Shown one piece after another: positions 25,354 through 33,169 of a DNA stretch of 37,574 nucleotides. Every line of letters begins with the position of its first letter. Position 1 is the stretch's first letter. Origin of the DNA: an uncultured Verrucomicrobiota bacterium (lineage in GTDB: Bacteria; Verrucomicrobiota; Kiritimatiellia; CAIVKH01); NCBI GenBank assembly GCA_937873455.1, contig CALMYG010000124.1:1-37574 (forward strand), given 5' to 3'. A program made the translations under genes and the position numbers. Under the pieces are notes generated by a model. That model did not search any database. It had not been told where the DNA came from and saw nothing but the letters and a program-made list of their open reading frames with translations.

Positions 25354-26032
25354 GCCTCCGGGGCGGTGTTCGCTCCCGCTGGTCGCTCACCTCGACGCTC
25401 CGGGCCATCAAGGCCAAGCGGCCGTTGTCGCCTACGGCGTCCCCGTCCACTTCGCCTTGAAGTCCCTCCGCTTTATGCGTGCCGCTACGCGTTGTGCGGC
25501 TTGTTCGTGAATCCGGCGTCATTGATGGTGCGGACGCGCAGCGCCAAGCCGCGCGGGGCCGCGCCGGAACTCGCCCTGCACTACGCGCAGGGCGGCCGGG
25601 CAACGTCGCATAACGGCGCGCGTTATGCGTTCGTTCGGTCGAAGACTCCCTCACACGTTGCCCTTTCCGGCGCACCCCCGCGTCCGTCTCCGCTCAAAAA
25701 AAGCGGCTCGCGCGCTCGCCACATTTTTTGAGCTACGCCGGACCCTTCGGGCTGGAACAGAAAGCGTTCTGTTCCCTTGGCGCTGCTCTCGGCGAGTCCG
25801 ACCGTTTGGGTTGTGCGAACGTCGCCGCAAAACGCTACGCGGCACGCAAGAGCGGCCTCCCGTTGGTCGGCCTTAGCCGCCTTCGCCAAGAGGCTACGGC
25901 GGGCCAAGGCAGGGGAACCCCCCGAAGCCCGGTTCCCCTCTGCCGTCCGCTTCAAGCTTCCGGTGTCCGGTCCGAAGACGGCCCGGCCATCCTCAGCTTC
26001 AAGCGGTCGTCATTCACCCCTTCCCCCGAATA

Positions 26033-26070
26033 GCTGTCACGGCATCTGCTTACGCACATGCCGCGCCAGC
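26033..26070 (-). repeat. GNRA hairpin element, copy X
   Basis: Minus strand: outer stem GCTG/CAGC, internal loop GCGC opposite GTGA, inner stem GGCAT/ATGCC, G-G mismatch, TGC/GCA and a GTAA tetraloop. Four base pairs differ from copy Y and all are compensated. Confidence 0.6.
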
Positions 26071-26248
26071 CCCTTGCCGTTCCGCTTGGCAAAGACCACG
26101 CCAACACGAAGCGTGTTGTCATGTTCTTTGCTGGCCGCTCCACGGATGCGGTCGCCGCCCCGAGGACGTGGCGGCTTTGTTGAGGATCGGCGAGAAGTTC
26201 CATGGTCTGGAAAACGGGCCATGAAACTTCCGGCTGTCGCACGTCGCC

Positions 26249-26277
26249 TTGATCTTTCCGTCCTGGTTCGCCACCAT
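26249..26277 (+). promoter_or_regulatory. Possible promoter of the fused transporter gene
   Basis: TTGATC (26249-26254), a 17-base spacer and CACCAT (26272-26277), six bases before the GTG at 26284. The -10 match is weak. Confidence 0.35.
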
Positions 26278-26283
26278 GCCGAC

Positions 26284-29013
26284 GTGATTCGATTTTTCTT
26301 TATCGTGGCGCTTGCCGCCTTCTCGGTCCGCGCCGGTTCCGTCGAGGAAGTCCTTGACCCGGTGACCGGCGAACGCACGACGGTGATTCACCTCACCGTC
26401 CACGATTGGATTCTGCCCGACTCCAGCCGGACGGATACGGCCAGCCGCGCCGAGATCGCGGCGATGCGGGAATTCGTCCGACAGTTTCCAACAATCTTCG
26501 CGCAACATTACCGCGCCCGCTACGAAGCCGATCCCGATATCTACGGGCGTTTTAACTGGGACCGCGTGGAGGTGCGACCCCGTCGTTTTTCCGGCATCAA
26601 GGTCGAGGGGGTTGAGTCGGACTTGCTTGCCATCGCGGGACGGGTGGCTCCCGATATTCTCTACCTCAACTTCCGGCGCTCGGACACCTACATCCAGCAG
26701 GGCTTTCTCCATCCGCTGGACCGCGAGGAGGACGGCTACCTTGCCTCGATGTCGCGCGAGGAAATCGACTTCCGCGTACATGAAAAAATCTGGCCGGTGA
26801 TCGACCGACGCGGACCGGGTGGCGCGCGCCAGGTGTGGGCGCTGCCTTATGGCGGCGCGTTGGGCAAGGTGCTGCTCTATCGCAAGGATCTACTCGACGA
26901 ACAAGGTGTTCCCTATCCGGACGCCACCTGGACGTGGGACGACCTGCTTGATGCCTGCCGTCGTGTATCCGATCCGGCGCGGGGCATCTACGGCGTGCAA
27001 TTTTACCGCGGGAAGCACGAGGCGTATAACTGGGTGACGTTCCTGTGGTCGATGGGCGGCGACGTGCTGTCGTATGACGAGGAGCGCGATGCCTGGGATG
27101 TGGTTTTTGACGATGAACGCGGCGCAGTGGCATTGGATTTCTATACCCGGCTGAGCACCGAGCCCTGGACCGATGCCGACGGGCGTCGCTGGTACGGCTA
27201 CGCCTTCAAGGATCCGTCGGAGGCCTTCATCAAATGGGTGCGCGGCGAAATCGCCTTCGCCTTCAGTTACATTGACGAAAAACTATTCTCCACCATCAAT
27301 CCCGATGTGACTGGAATGGCGCCGGTTCCAATCGGTCCGACCGGCCTGCGCGGCGGCGAATTGAACAGCCGCATGATGGGTTTGTTCAGCGACATTAAGC
27401 ATCCGGCCGTTCGCGATGCGGCCTGGGAATTTATCAAGTTTTACGACAGCCGCGATGCCGTTGCCATCAAGACCCGGGTTATGGTGGAGGGCGGGTTGGG
27501 GCGATTTGTGAACCCGAAATATCTGGAAATGTTCGGCTATCCTGAGCTGGTGCGGCTTTCTCCCCGCGGCTGGGCGGAAACGTTTGCCATCGCCATCGAG
27601 ACCGGACGCCCGGAACCCTATGGCAAGCACAGCAATATTGCCTACGACATCATGACGCTGCCGCTGCACGAGGCGGAGCGGATGGCCCTGGCCGGTCGGC
27701 TTCCGGAGGATGAGGAAGCCCGGTTGGCCGTGCTGCTTGATCTGTTGCGCAAGGCCGGCGACAAGGCCCGCCGCGACATGCTGGATCAAACCCCGCCGCG
27801 CGAGCTGCGGGTGCGGCGCATTACCGCCGGCTTGTTCTTCGCGGCGACGCTGGCCGGTTTCGTTTGGGTGTTCCGCTCGGTGGCCCGCGCGTTTCGTCCG
27901 CCGGCGGGTTTTGCCGGGGCGGAACTTGGCTGGGGATTCCGGCGTTACCGCATCGCCTACCTGCTCATGCTGCCCGCGGTGGGCACGATCCTGTTCTGGC
28001 ACTATGTTCCGTTGCTGCGCGGTTCGCTGATGGCGTTTCAAGATTACCGCATTCTTGGTGAATCGACGTGGGCGGGGCTGGATAACTTTGGCGCGGTGTT
28101 GTGGGATGGCCTCTGGTGGCGCGCGGTGTGGAATGCCTGGCGGTACAGCTTTCTGGTCATCGCCCTGTCATTTATTCCGCCGGTTCTGCTGGCGGTGATG
28201 TTGCAGGAGATCCCGCGGGGGAAAATATTTTTCCGCACGGTGTTTTATCTTCCCGCGGTGGCGACCGGGTTGGTGGTCATCCTGCTCTGGAAGTCATTTT
28301 ATGAAGTAAACGGTTTGCTGAATCAGGTGTTGATGCGCATCCCGGCGGCGATTTTTATTCTGGCCGGGCTGGGATTGTTCGTGCTGGCCTTTTCCTTTTT
28401 TCGGCGGTTGCGGTTTCACGAGTCGCCATGGGCTGCGTGGTTGTTTCTTGCCGCCGGCCTGTTGTTGTTTTCGGCCTGCTACAGCCTGGCCCATCCGGCG
28501 CTGGTTGAGCCGGGGCGCTCCTGGGCCGGGCGATTGTTCGGGGTCATGCCCGAACCGTTGCGCTGGCTCTCCGATGAACGCACCGCGCTGCTGGCCTGCG
28601 TGTTGCCGATGGTCTGGGCGGGACTGGGACCCGGCTGCCTGATTTACCTGGCCGCGCTGAAGGGCATTTCCGATGACTTCTACGAGGCGGCGGATATCGA
28701 CGGCGCCACCTTTATCGACAAGCTGTTGTTCATCGTCTTCCCCATGCTCAAGCCGCTGCTCATCATCAACTTTGTCGGGGTCTTCGTCGGCGCCTGGTTC
28801 GGGGCGACGCCAAACATCCTCGCCATGACCGGGGGCGGCGCGAATACCGAGGTCGCCGGTCTGCACATCTTCTACAAGGCCTTCATCTTTTTCCAGTTTG
28901 GACCGGCCACGGCCATGGCCTGGATGCTGGCGTTCATGCTGATCGGATTCACGGTGTACCAGTTGCGCCTGCTCGCGCGGCTCGAGTTCCGCACCACGGG
29001 GGATAAGACGTGA
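26284..29013 (+). CDS. Sugar ABC transporter: binding protein fused to MalF-type permease
   Basis: A 909-residue protein. After a signal peptide (IRFFFIVALAAFSVRA) residues 20-500 form an extracellular solute-binding protein of the MalE/UgpB class: VWALPYGGALGKVLLYRKDL, TWTWDDLLDACRRV, EAFIKWVRGEIAFAFSY and VRDAAWEFIKFY are typical. A membrane helix near residue 512 leads into a MalF/UgpA-like permease with about eight further helices, the cytoplasmic EAA loop (YEAADIDGATFIDKLLF, Glu near 801) and an extra two-helix insert after WKSFYEVNGLLN. The binding protein is therefore tethered outside the inner membrane. GTG 26284 is chosen from the signal peptide; ATG 26221 is an alternative. Sugar specificity is unknown and no ATPase is nearby. 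Confidence 0.88.
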   Translation: MIRFFFIVALAAFSVRAGSVEEVLDPVTGERTTVIHLTVHDWILPDSSRTDTASRAEIAAMREFVRQFPTIFAQHYRARYEADPDIYGRFNWDRVEVRPRRFSGIKVEGVESDLLAIAGRVAPDILYLNFRRSDTYIQQGFLHPLDREEDGYLASMSREEIDFRVHEKIWPVIDRRGPGGARQVWALPYGGALGKVLLYRKDLLDEQGVPYPDATWTWDDLLDACRRVSDPARGIYGVQFYRGKHEAYNWVTFLWSMGGDVLSYDEERDAWDVVFDDERGAVALDFYTRLSTEPWTDADGRRWYGYAFKDPSEAFIKWVRGEIAFAFSYIDEKLFSTINPDVTGMAPVPIGPTGLRGGELNSRMMGLFSDIKHPAVRDAAWEFIKFYDSRDAVAIKTRVMVEGGLGRFVNPKYLEMFGYPELVRLSPRGWAETFAIAIETGRPEPYGKHSNIAYDIMTLPLHEAERMALAGRLPEDEEARLAVLLDLLRKAGDKARRDMLDQTPPRELRVRRITAGLFFAATLAGFVWVFRSVARAFRPPAGFAGAELGWGFRRYRIAYLLMLPAVGTILFWHYVPLLRGSLMAFQDYRILGESTWAGLDNFGAVLWDGLWWRAVWNAWRYSFLVIALSFIPPVLLAVMLQEIPRGKIFFRTVFYLPAVATGLVVILLWKSFYEVNGLLNQVLMRIPAAIFILAGLGLFVLAFSFFRRLRFHESPWAAWLFLAAGLLLFSACYSLAHPALVEPGRSWAGRLFGVMPEPLRWLSDERTALLACVLPMVWAGLGPGCLIYLAALKGISDDFYEAADIDGATFIDKLLFIVFPMLKPLLIINFVGVFVGAWFGATPNILAMTGGGANTEVAGLHIFYKAFIFFQFGPATAMAWMLAFMLIGFTVYQLRLLARLEFRTTGDKT

Positions 29014-29029
29014 GATCGGAGATTCACGC

Positions 29030-30931
29030 ATGCCCTTGATTTCCTCCATCGGACGGAAGGCGCCGAAGACCCGGCTGCTGATCGCCAGCCTCTATGCGGT
29101 GTTGTTGCTCGGCGGGGCGACCATGGTTTATCCTTTTCTGCTGCTGATCGGCGGATCGACGAAAAGCGGCGTGGACATCAAGGATGTTTCCTGGTTGCCG
29201 GCATTCCTTTATGATGACCTGGCGCTGTACCGGAAACACATCGAGTCTCTGTTTAACGAACAGCTTGATGTCATGCGCGCTGTGTATGACTCCGATGATG
29301 TTTCGTTTGAGCGTGTCACGCCGCCGGAGACATTGCGGCCCGGCCTGGTCGCGGCCTGGCTGGACTTCATGGACGAACCGCAACCGTCCGTCGCCTTCAC
29401 CATTGGCTACATGCAGGCGCCGGTATCACGCACCGTCCCCCTCCATCTGCGTTCATTCAAGCGCCTCTTGCAGCGTGAGGCGGGTCCGTCCATTGATGAA
29501 GCCAACCGCGCGCTGGAAACCGAATACGTCGGGTGGAACGCCTTTTTCCTGTTGCCCGAAGATGCCTATATGCGGCGAAGCCGCCCGCTGGATACGCCGC
29601 TTGGCGAAGCCTGGCGCACGTACCGTTCCGCGCAACCGCCAGCCTACCGCTACTATTTCACCCTGGAGGGCTTCTACAAGGCGCAGTTTCTGAAAACCCA
29701 GTTCACCCGGCAAATCGATGAGTTCAATCGTCGCCATGGGACTGCGTACCGCTCCTATGACGATATTCGGCTGCCGCATGTTTTGCCGGACGGGACTCAG
29801 CAGGAACAGGATAATTGGGAGTCCTTTGTCCGGCACAGCGTCAACCTGGAGTGGGTGCGGGTGAAACCTTCCGCCGCGCCCGCCTACCGGCGCTACCTGC
29901 AGGCGAAATACGAGACGCTGGAGGCGCTCAATCGCAATTACCATGCGGCGTGGTCCGGCTGGGAGGAGGTCCCGCTGGTCGACGTTCCGCCCTGGTCGGG
30001 ATTGGTCCGTACCGATTGGGAGGCCTTTATTGCCGGATGGACCGATCCCGACAGCGGCGTGTTGTACAAGCCTGCCGCCGAAGACTTGTACTTGGTCAGC
30101 GTGGACGATTCGTTTCGCCGTTATCTGGAGCGTGAGTTCGGGTCGCTGGATGCCGTGAATACCGCGCTGGAAACAGATTTCGGGCGTTGGGCGGATATCG
30201 CACCGCCCCAAAAGGAGGCGCATTATTATGGATTTTTGGAACGGCGCGGTGAGATCCGGCGGGAGTTTCTTGTTCGCAACTTTGCCGCCGCTCTGGAACA
30301 CCTGGCCTTTCATGGACGAGGCATCCGCAACACCATTATCTATTGCGGACTGGCCGTGCTGGCGGCACTGCTGGTGAACCCGCTCGCCGCCTATGCGATG
30401 AGTCGCTACAAGCCGCCCAGCGCCTACAAGCTGTTGCTATTTCTATTGCTGACCATGGCGTTTCCGCCGATGGTCACCCAGATTCCGGTGTTTCTGATGA
30501 TGCGGGACTTGAACCTGCTCAACACCTTCGCCGCGCTGTTGTTGCCCGGCCTTGCCCACGGATATTCGATTTTCCTGCTCAAGGGCTTTTTTGACGCCTT
30601 GCCGCGCGATTTGTACGAAAGCGCCCAGATCGACGGTGCGGGGGAGTGGACCATGTTCTGGCAGATCACCATGAGTTTGTCCAAGCCCATCCTCGCGGTC
30701 GTCGCGCTCCAGGCCTTCACCACCGCCTATTCGAATTTCATGTTTGCCTTGTTGATTTGCCAGGACGAGGCGATGTGGACGATGATGGTGTGGTTGTACC
30801 AACTCCAGATGCGCAGCGGTCCCGGCGTGGTGTACGCTTCCCTGTTGATCGCCGCCATTCCCACCCTGCTGATTTTTATCTTCTGCCAGAACATCATCCT
30901 GCGGGGAATCGTCGTGCCGGTAGAAAAGTAG
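29030..30931 (+). CDS. MalG-type ABC permease with large repeat-containing periplasmic insert
   Basis: A 633-residue permease, more than twice the normal 280. Membrane helix 1 (residues 16-42) is followed by an insert of roughly residues 60-430; the remaining helices and the EAA loop (RDLYESAQIDGAGEWTMFW) then follow in standard MalG order. The insert holds four repeats of about 36 residues near 142, 218, 285 and 361, for example YRRYLQAKYETLEALNRNY and FRRYLEREFGSLDAVNTAL, each closed by a Trp/acidic segment and Pro. The pattern resembles a helical element of GH42 β-galactosidases. GGAG before the ATG sets the start. It pairs with the fused permease 16 bases upstream. Confidence 0.88.
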   Translation: MPLISSIGRKAPKTRLLIASLYAVLLLGGATMVYPFLLLIGGSTKSGVDIKDVSWLPAFLYDDLALYRKHIESLFNEQLDVMRAVYDSDDVSFERVTPPETLRPGLVAAWLDFMDEPQPSVAFTIGYMQAPVSRTVPLHLRSFKRLLQREAGPSIDEANRALETEYVGWNAFFLLPEDAYMRRSRPLDTPLGEAWRTYRSAQPPAYRYYFTLEGFYKAQFLKTQFTRQIDEFNRRHGTAYRSYDDIRLPHVLPDGTQQEQDNWESFVRHSVNLEWVRVKPSAAPAYRRYLQAKYETLEALNRNYHAAWSGWEEVPLVDVPPWSGLVRTDWEAFIAGWTDPDSGVLYKPAAEDLYLVSVDDSFRRYLEREFGSLDAVNTALETDFGRWADIAPPQKEAHYYGFLERRGEIRREFLVRNFAAALEHLAFHGRGIRNTIIYCGLAVLAALLVNPLAAYAMSRYKPPSAYKLLLFLLLTMAFPPMVTQIPVFLMMRDLNLLNTFAALLLPGLAHGYSIFLLKGFFDALPRDLYESAQIDGAGEWTMFWQITMSLSKPILAVVALQAFTTAYSNFMFALLICQDEAMWTMMVWLYQLQMRSGPGVVYASLLIAAIPTLLIFIFCQNIILRGIVVPVEK

Positions 30932-30947
30932 TGGCGGGTTTGAAGTG

Positions 30948-30976
30948 CTGACAGGCCCGGTGCGCCGTGCTAGGTT
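30948..30976 (+). promoter_or_regulatory. Promoter of the HtrA-like protease gene
   Basis: CTGACA (30948-30953), a 17-base spacer and TAGGTT (30971-30976), 22 bases before the ATG. The -10 is identical to that of the thiamine operon. Confidence 0.62.
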
Positions 30977-30998
30977 GATGTGAAACACGGAGTTTGTC

Positions 30999-32462
30999 AT
31001 GCGGATCAAAAAGCTGTTGGTGCTCCTCCTGGTTGGGGCCGCCGTCTTGCCCGTCTCGGCCCGCGAGTCGATTCAGGACGCGATTGTAAAAATTTATACG
31101 TCCAGCAGTGTCCCGGATTATTACAACCCGTGGGCGATGTTGAGCTCAACCCAGGGTACCGGATCGGGCTGCATTATCGCCGGGCGCAAAATCCTCTCCA
31201 ACGCGCATGTGGTCAGCTATCAGACCTTTGTCCAGGTCCGCAAACACGGGGACGCCCGCCGCTATACGGCACGGGTGGTCAGCGTGTCGCACACCGCCGA
31301 CCTGGCCATCCTCACCGTGGACGATCCGGATTTTTTCGAGGGGGTGACGCCGCTGGAATTGGGCGAGCTTCCGGAGGCCCAGGATGAGGTCTTGGTGTAT
31401 GGGTTTCCGCTGGGCGGGGATGTGCTGAGCATCACGAAGGGCGTCATTTCGCGGATTGAACATCAGGTCTATGCCCACAGTTCGGTCCCGTTGCTGGCCG
31501 GCCAGATCGATGCTGCGATCAATCCCGGCAACAGCGGGGGACCGGTATTGATGGACGGCAAAATTGCCGGCGTTGTGATGCAGGGCATGACCCAGGCCGA
31601 TAACATCGGTTACATGGTGCCGGTGAACATCGTTGAGCATTTTTTCGCCGATCTGGAAGACGGCGAATATGACGGAATCCCCAGCCTGGGGGTGATCATG
31701 CAAAACCTTGAAAACCCCGCGTTGAAGCGGCGCAGCGGCATGGATGATGACCGCACCGGCCTGTTGATCAATCAGGTGCTTCCGGGCGCGCCGGCGGAGG
31801 GCGTGTTGATGTCCGGGGATGTGCTCTTGTCGGTAGACGGCCATCCGGTCGCGGATGACGGCACGGTCGAGTTCCGCCCGCGCCAGCGAACCAGCGCATC
31901 ATATTTTATTCAGCGGCGTCACGTCGGCGATGATCTGGCGGTTGAGGTTTGGCGGGACGGTCGGGTGGTTCCTTTGTCCGTCAGCCTGAACCGGCCGCTG
32001 TGGCGCGATTGGCTTATTCCGCTTGATGAATACGATGTGCTTCCTTCCTATTACGTTTACGGCGGCGCGGTCATGGTCCCGTTGACGAAGAATCTCCTCA
32101 AGCGCTGGGGCGGCAATTGGTTTCGGAATGCCCCGCCGGATCTGGTCGCGCGTCTCGGCGAAAATATTCCCGAACGCGAAGATCAACAGGTGGTCATGAT
32201 CCTTAAATTTCTGCCCGCCGACGTGAATCAGGGGTATCACCAGATCGCCAATTGGATCATAAAAGAAGTCAACGACCAACCGGTCAACAATCTTCGCGAC
32301 GTGATCGTCCGCATCGAAGAGGATCCCGGCGACTTTGTGGAGTTAAAGTCGTCTGGCGGCCATGTCGTGGTCTTGGACCGCGAGCTGGCGGAGGCAAGTC
32401 ACGAGTCCATTTTGCGAATTTACCGCGTTGGGGCTGATCGCTCTCCGGATCTGTTGCCGTGA
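30999..32462 (+). CDS. Secreted trypsin-like serine protease with PDZ domain (HtrA/Deg type)
   Basis: A 487-residue protein with a signal peptide (LLVLLLVGAAVLPVSA). The S1C protease domain has the complete triad: His70 in LSNAHVV, Asp101 in TADLAIL and Ser179 in NPGNSGGPVL. A PDZ domain follows (GLLINQVLPGAPAEGVLMSG, then DVLLSVDGHPV), and residues 340-460 look like a second, divergent PDZ (IIKEVNDQPVNNLRDVIVRI), as in plant Deg9-type and some bacterial proteins. It should act in the periplasm on misfolded or regulatory substrates. GGAG and a good promoter precede it, so it is separable from the transporter. The DUF218 gene overlaps its stop. Confidence 0.9.
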   Translation: MRIKKLLVLLLVGAAVLPVSARESIQDAIVKIYTSSSVPDYYNPWAMLSSTQGTGSGCIIAGRKILSNAHVVSYQTFVQVRKHGDARRYTARVVSVSHTADLAILTVDDPDFFEGVTPLELGELPEAQDEVLVYGFPLGGDVLSITKGVISRIEHQVYAHSSVPLLAGQIDAAINPGNSGGPVLMDGKIAGVVMQGMTQADNIGYMVPVNIVEHFFADLEDGEYDGIPSLGVIMQNLENPALKRRSGMDDDRTGLLINQVLPGAPAEGVLMSGDVLLSVDGHPVADDGTVEFRPRQRTSASYFIQRRHVGDDLAVEVWRDGRVVPLSVSLNRPLWRDWLIPLDEYDVLPSYYVYGGAVMVPLTKNLLKRWGGNWFRNAPPDLVARLGENIPEREDQQVVMILKFLPADVNQGYHQIANWIIKEVNDQPVNNLRDVIVRIEEDPGDFVELKSSGGHVVVLDRELAEASHESILRIYRVGADRSPDLLP

Positions 32463-33169
32463 AGCTGGTGCGCTATAGCCTGGCTGCGCTGGGGGTGATC
32501 TTTCTGGCGGTCTTGGTGTTGCCGGCAACGCCTTGGCCGTGGCGGTGGGCGGGCGCCTTTGCCGAGCCGGGGAGGCCGGCGGCCGGCGCGCCGGACGTGA
32601 TTGTCTTGATGGGCGGCGGCGGAATCCCCAGCCGCTCCGGGTTGATGCGCGCATGGAAAACCGCCGAGGCGGCCCGCGTCTTTCCGGAAGCCCGCGTGAT
32701 CGTTGCCATGCCGTTCGACGACGGCGAGACCTGGCCGGGGGCCATGGAGCACGAGCTTGCGATGCGCGGGGTGGAGCAGGACCGCTTGAGTCGGGAGCCC
32801 CTTGGACGCAACACCCGCGAGCAGGCGGTGGAGACCTTCCGGATGGTGGCGCCACCCGACGGATCGAGCCCGCAACCGAACATCGCCCTGGTCACATGTC
32901 CTGATCACATGCGCCGGACCTGGCGTGCGTTTGCGCATGCTGGATTTACAAACCTGATTGCCTATCCCGCCTGGGCGGAGCCGGTGCGCGCCGACTTGAA
33001 TTACGACGAAGCGGAACTGGGCGCGAAGCGATCGCTTGGCGGGGCGATCGGCGGCAACGATATGATCAAGTATCGCTACTGGGACAACCTGGAGTTGCTG
33101 GTAAAACTCGCGCGGGAGTCGGTGGCGCTTGTGTATTACCGGGCCATGGGCTGGGTCGCCGCGTTCTAG
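32459..33169 (+). CDS. DUF218 (YdcF/SanA-like) membrane protein
   Basis: A 236-residue protein with an N-terminal membrane anchor (YSLAALGVIFLAVLVL) and a DUF218 domain: DVIVLMGGGGIPSRSG, then VIVAMPFDD, LGRNTREQAVETFRM, IALVTCPDHMRRTW and the C-terminal YWDNLELLVKLARESVALVYY. Family members act in envelope biogenesis, and the fold is Rossmann-like with a conserved N-T-x-E-N/Q region. The GTG start overlaps the protease stop (GTGA), implying coupled translation. The stop codon shares bases with the LacI stop on the other strand (CTAG). Confidence 0.85.
   Translation: MKLVRYSLAALGVIFLAVLVLPATPWPWRWAGAFAEPGRPAAGAPDVIVLMGGGGIPSRSGLMRAWKTAEAARVFPEARVIVAMPFDDGETWPGAMEHELAMRGVEQDRLSREPLGRNTREQAVETFRMVAPPDGSSPQPNIALVTCPDHMRRTWRAFAHAGFTNLIAYPAWAEPVRADLNYDEAELGAKRSLGGAIGGNDMIKYRYWDNLELLVKLARESVALVYYRAMGWVAAF

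Larger units (their letters stand above)
25301..26248 (-). ncRNA. Hairpin-dense non-coding block, candidate structured RNA
   Basis: No reading frame here looks like protein. The block holds many perfect inverted repeats: a ten-pair GCTCAAAAAA/TTTTTTGAGC (25692-25733), nine-pair GGAACAGAA/TTCTGTTCC with four-base loop (25754-25775), nine-pair CGCATAACG/CGTTATGCG with five-base loop (25607-25629), eight-pair CGCCCTGC/GCAGGGCG (25572-25594), eight-pair GCGGCTTG/CAAGCCGC (25496/25545) crossing TCCGGCG/CGCCGGA (25512/25562) in a pseudoknot order, and seven-pair CAACACG/CGTGTTG (26102-26118). Two related hairpins mark its ends (25315, 26033). The minus strand is favoured because their loops are GNRA there. 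The alternative is a mobile or recombination element. The exact limits are not known. Confidence 0.4.

Noticed and set aside
25607..25629. Integron attC site
   Set aside because: The CGCATAAC/GTTATGCG arms resemble attC ends, but they lie five bases apart with no long imperfect palindrome, no consensus core and no integrase in the window.
25623..25955. A 110-codon minus-strand frame in the hairpin block
   Set aside because: Composition is biased, there is no ribosome site and no family resemblance; the dense inverted repeats argue against coding.
25777..26283. Upstream extension of the transporter frame to 25777
   Set aside because: The signal peptide starts at 26284 (or 26221 at most). The upstream codons run through the hairpin block and give low-complexity Ala/Arg/Pro sequence.
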